Positions 62,472-64,000 of a stretch of DNA of 64,000 nt are shown here, one piece after another; position 1 is the stretch's first letter, and the number at the start of each line of letters is the position of its first letter. The stretch covers positions 1,798,001 through 1,862,000 of the forward strand of contig NZ_CP031728.1 in the NCBI RefSeq assembly GCF_008806975.1, written 5' to 3'. The position numbers were made by a program, and so were the translations under genes. The notes below the pieces were generated by a model that searched no databases, was not told the origin of the DNA, and worked only from the letters and a program-made list of their open reading frames with translations. This DNA is from Cellvibrio sp. KY-GH-1 (GTDB lineage Bacteria > Pseudomonadota > Gammaproteobacteria > Pseudomonadales > Cellvibrionaceae).

Positions 62472-62765
62472 ATGAGCAAGAAACCAACCCCAAAAGAGAA
62501 TAAGAAGTATACAGCCGAGTTCAAAAGTGAGGCCATTAAACTGGCCGAACGATTGAGCGTAGCGGAAGCCGCCGAAAAACTGGGCATATATGCCAGTCAA
62601 ATTTACAGTTGGCGTAGCGCACTCAACAATAGCCGTACTGATGTTGAAAGAGAATCGCTCCTCGCCGCTGAAAATGCACGCCTCAAGCGTCAGCTCGCCG
62701 AGCAAGCAGAGGAGCTTGAAATCCTAAAAAAGGCGGCTACCTACTTCGCGAAGCATCAAAAATAA
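62472..62765 (+). CDS. IS3-family OrfA (helix-turn-helix)
   Basis: A 97-residue protein with KKYTAEFKSEAIKLAERLSV and an IS3-type helix-turn-helix followed by a leucine-zipper-like region (AENARLKRQLAEQAEELEIL). It binds the element ends. It is expressed alone or as OrfAB by -1 frameshifting at 62726-62732. Confidence 0.9.
   Translation: MSKKPTPKENKKYTAEFKSEAIKLAERLSVAEAAEKLGIYASQIYSWRSALNNSRTDVERESLLAAENARLKRQLAEQAEELEILKKAATYFAKHQK
62726..62732 (+). other. Programmed -1 frameshift site A_AAA_AAG
   Basis: In the OrfA frame the codons are CTA AAA AAG, giving the classic IS3 slippery heptamer A AAA AAG. After a -1 slip the frame is open through to OrfB (62780-63631), reading GGYLLREASK, so an OrfAB fusion is expected. 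Confidence 0.8.
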
Positions 62766-62779
62766 AACGCTACGAATTT

Positions 62780-63631
62780 ATGCTGACAAATAGCGCGCTA
62801 TATTCAATCGCGATGATGGCGCGCGTTCTGTTGGTTTCGCGAAGTGGGTATTACAGCTGGCTTGATAATCGTGAAATGGTTAGTTGGCGCATGCAGCAAA
62901 GAGAAGCGATTGATGCGTTGGTAAAGGCAGCATTTGAGGCTGGAAAAGGCCGGCATGGCGCGGATCGGATTTTTTATGATTTGGCGGAGCAAGATAATCC
63001 GCTCGACATAAAAACCATTCGGAAAAGCCTGAAACGGCAGGGGTTAATTGCAAAAGCGGCCAAGCTGTTCAAGGTGACTACGGACAGCAATCATACACTA
63101 CCTGTTGCGCCCAACCTGTTGGCTAGAGATTTTTCTGCGCAACAACCTAATGAAAAATGGGTGACCGATATTACTTATATTCAAACTACAGAAGGTTGGT
63201 TGTATCTGGCCGTGATGATTGATTTATATTCTCGAAAAGTTGTTGGTTGGTCGATGAGCAAACATATTGATGCGCAATTGGTTTGTGATTCATTGATGAT
63301 GGCGTTGTGGCGACGAAAATTCCCAAAAAGCGTTATTGTTCACAGTGACCGTGGCAGCCAATATGTATCGCATGCGTTTAGGGATTTACTGGAAAAATAT
63401 TCGCTAATACAGAGTATGAGTCGCAAGGGTGATTGCTGGGACAATGCGTGTGCGGAAAGCTTCTTTCATTCACTTAAGGTTGAGCTGGTTCACGGCGAGC
63501 CATTGCTAGATGGAAAGCACACGCGCGAATCTATTTTTGAATATATCGAAGTGGATTACAATCGCTACCGCCGTCACAGCGCTATTGGCTTTGTTAGCCC
63601 CGAGCGCTTTGAGGCAAAAAATGTATGTTAG
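62780..63631 (+). CDS. IS3-family OrfB transposase (DDE integrase core)
   Basis: A 283-residue integrase-core protein: Asp in WVTDITYIQT, Asp in VIVHSDRGSQYVS and Glu in NACAESFFHSLKVE form the DDE triad. YEVDYNRYRRHSA-like C-terminus (EVDYNRYRRHSAIGF) is typical. It is the -1 frame relative to OrfA, probably translated as part of OrfAB. Confidence 0.93.
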   Translation: MLTNSALYSIAMMARVLLVSRSGYYSWLDNREMVSWRMQQREAIDALVKAAFEAGKGRHGADRIFYDLAEQDNPLDIKTIRKSLKRQGLIAKAAKLFKVTTDSNHTLPVAPNLLARDFSAQQPNEKWVTDITYIQTTEGWLYLAVMIDLYSRKVVGWSMSKHIDAQLVCDSLMMALWRRKFPKSVIVHSDRGSQYVSHAFRDLLEKYSLIQSMSRKGDCWDNACAESFFHSLKVELVHGEPLLDGKHTRESIFEYIEVDYNRYRRHSAIGFVSPERFEAKNVC

Positions 63632-63661
63632 TTAACTGTCCGAAGTTGGCGGTAGGGATCA

Positions 63662-64000
63662 TCGAAGACCGTAATACCCAACTTGGACATTATTTTAAAT
63701 GACGATAAGGGGAGCGAGGGAAAAATACCCAACTTTTTACGAGAATCTATTCTCCACTTCCAGCACCTCCGCCATGCTTTAGAGCAGCTATCTGAATATG
63801 ACTATATTTTCATCGACACCCAAGGGGCGAGCGGCATAATCCAGGAATCGGTGATCATGGCCGCTGATGTACTTCTGTCCCCGATCAAGCCCCAAATATT
63901 AGATTCCCGTGAATTCATTCACGGCACCATTGAATTGGTGAATAAATTTAAGCCAAAACCGGGCTTTCACAGTATAACCGGACGGCCAATGCCTCCAGTG
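63662..64000 (+). pseudogene. ParA-family ATPase, 5' end removed by the IS3 element, running off the window
   Basis: From the right IS3 boundary the frame reads LDIILNDDKGSEG, then RHALEQLSEYDYIFIDTQGA and IIQESVIMAADVLLSPIKPQ, ILDSREFIHGTIELVNKF. The Walker B DTQGA and the AADVLLSPI-xP pattern match ParA proteins of conjugative elements and plasmids. The N-terminal Walker A (KGGxGKT) is missing, lost at the insertion. A stop lies just inside the IS end in this frame. The right edge of the window is therefore a mobile-element remnant. Confidence 0.75.

Larger units (their letters stand above)
62410..63661 (+). mobile_element. IS3-family insertion sequence (1252 bp)
   Basis: Imperfect inverted repeats of about 25 bp bound the element: TGATCCCCTCCGCGAATATC at 62410 and the reverse complement of TGATCCCTACCGCCAACTTC ending at 63661, both continuing to a CGGACA match. 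The element starts with TG and ends with CA as IS3 members do. The 3-bp flanks (AGA and TCG) do not match, so no target duplication is visible and the two flanks may come from different original sites. Confidence 0.85.

Overview
The window reads as chromosome of a free-living, polysaccharide-degrading gammaproteobacterium, most likely Cellvibrio or a close relative (Cellvibrionaceae). This is inferred from gene content and protein style, not from a marker gene. The supporting signs are a secreted laminarin/beta-1,3-glucan pair (GH16 with CBM6; CBM56-crystallin-thaumatin), a polyserine linker after a Tat lipoprotein signal, PEP-CTERM and choice-of-anchor proteins, class Ia NrdAB, and roughly even base composition. 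No rRNA, tRNA or CRISPR array was seen.

Layout. 1-3.8 kb: a branched-chain aminotransferase (cut by the window edge) overlaps a frameshifted phzF; a periplasmic binding protein and a MocR regulator follow. A 40-bp box shared by the phzF and mocR upstream regions links regulator and operon. 3.85-14.2 kb: a minus-strand surface-protein locus encodes an Asp/Asn beta-hydroxylase, a sulfotransferase, a GNAT, a tail-collar protein and a 2347-residue DUF4347/Ig/FN3 protein. The giant ORF runs through a GlyGly-CTERM-like anchor into an outer-membrane barrel that also has its own Shine-Dalgarno and start. 14.2-24 kb: AEC transporter, DUF72 protein, a toxin-antitoxin pair whose toxin is split by an IS256-family element, HDOD protein, PhoX phosphatase, a secreted AGE epimerase behind six perfect 16-bp repeats, and an intact ParDE module.

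24-32.5 kb: nrdA and nrdB with a long regulated leader, then an AT-rich two-gene island encoding a NACHT-type NTPase (pentapeptide and winged-helix-like C-terminus) overlapping a RelA/SpoT-domain protein. The island is bracketed by palindromic intergenic repeats and is the best candidate here for an undescribed defence system. An orphan MNT nucleotidyltransferase follows. 32.5-38 kb: a small sulfotransferase, a three-gene secreted cluster (one with DUF2314) and two PEP-CTERM proteins. 38-58 kb: mostly housekeeping or small accessory genes (methyltransferase, membrane proteins, GNAT, YpfJ, MoeA, LpxL-like acyltransferase, MASE1-GGDEF, glycosyltransferase, secreted Rid protein, FMN reductase, choice-of-anchor X haem protein, shikimate-kinase-like protein, YceH, YggL, DCC protein, chemoreceptor).

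57.7-60.7 kb is the beta-1,3-glucan locus. From 61 kb to the right edge there are probable immunity proteins (one with ankyrin repeats) beside a truncated gene, an IS3-family element with a clear -1 frameshift signal, and a 5'-truncated ParA of the plasmid/ICE type, i.e. a decayed mobile region.

All functional calls rest on reading motifs and overall similarity by eye; no database search was run.
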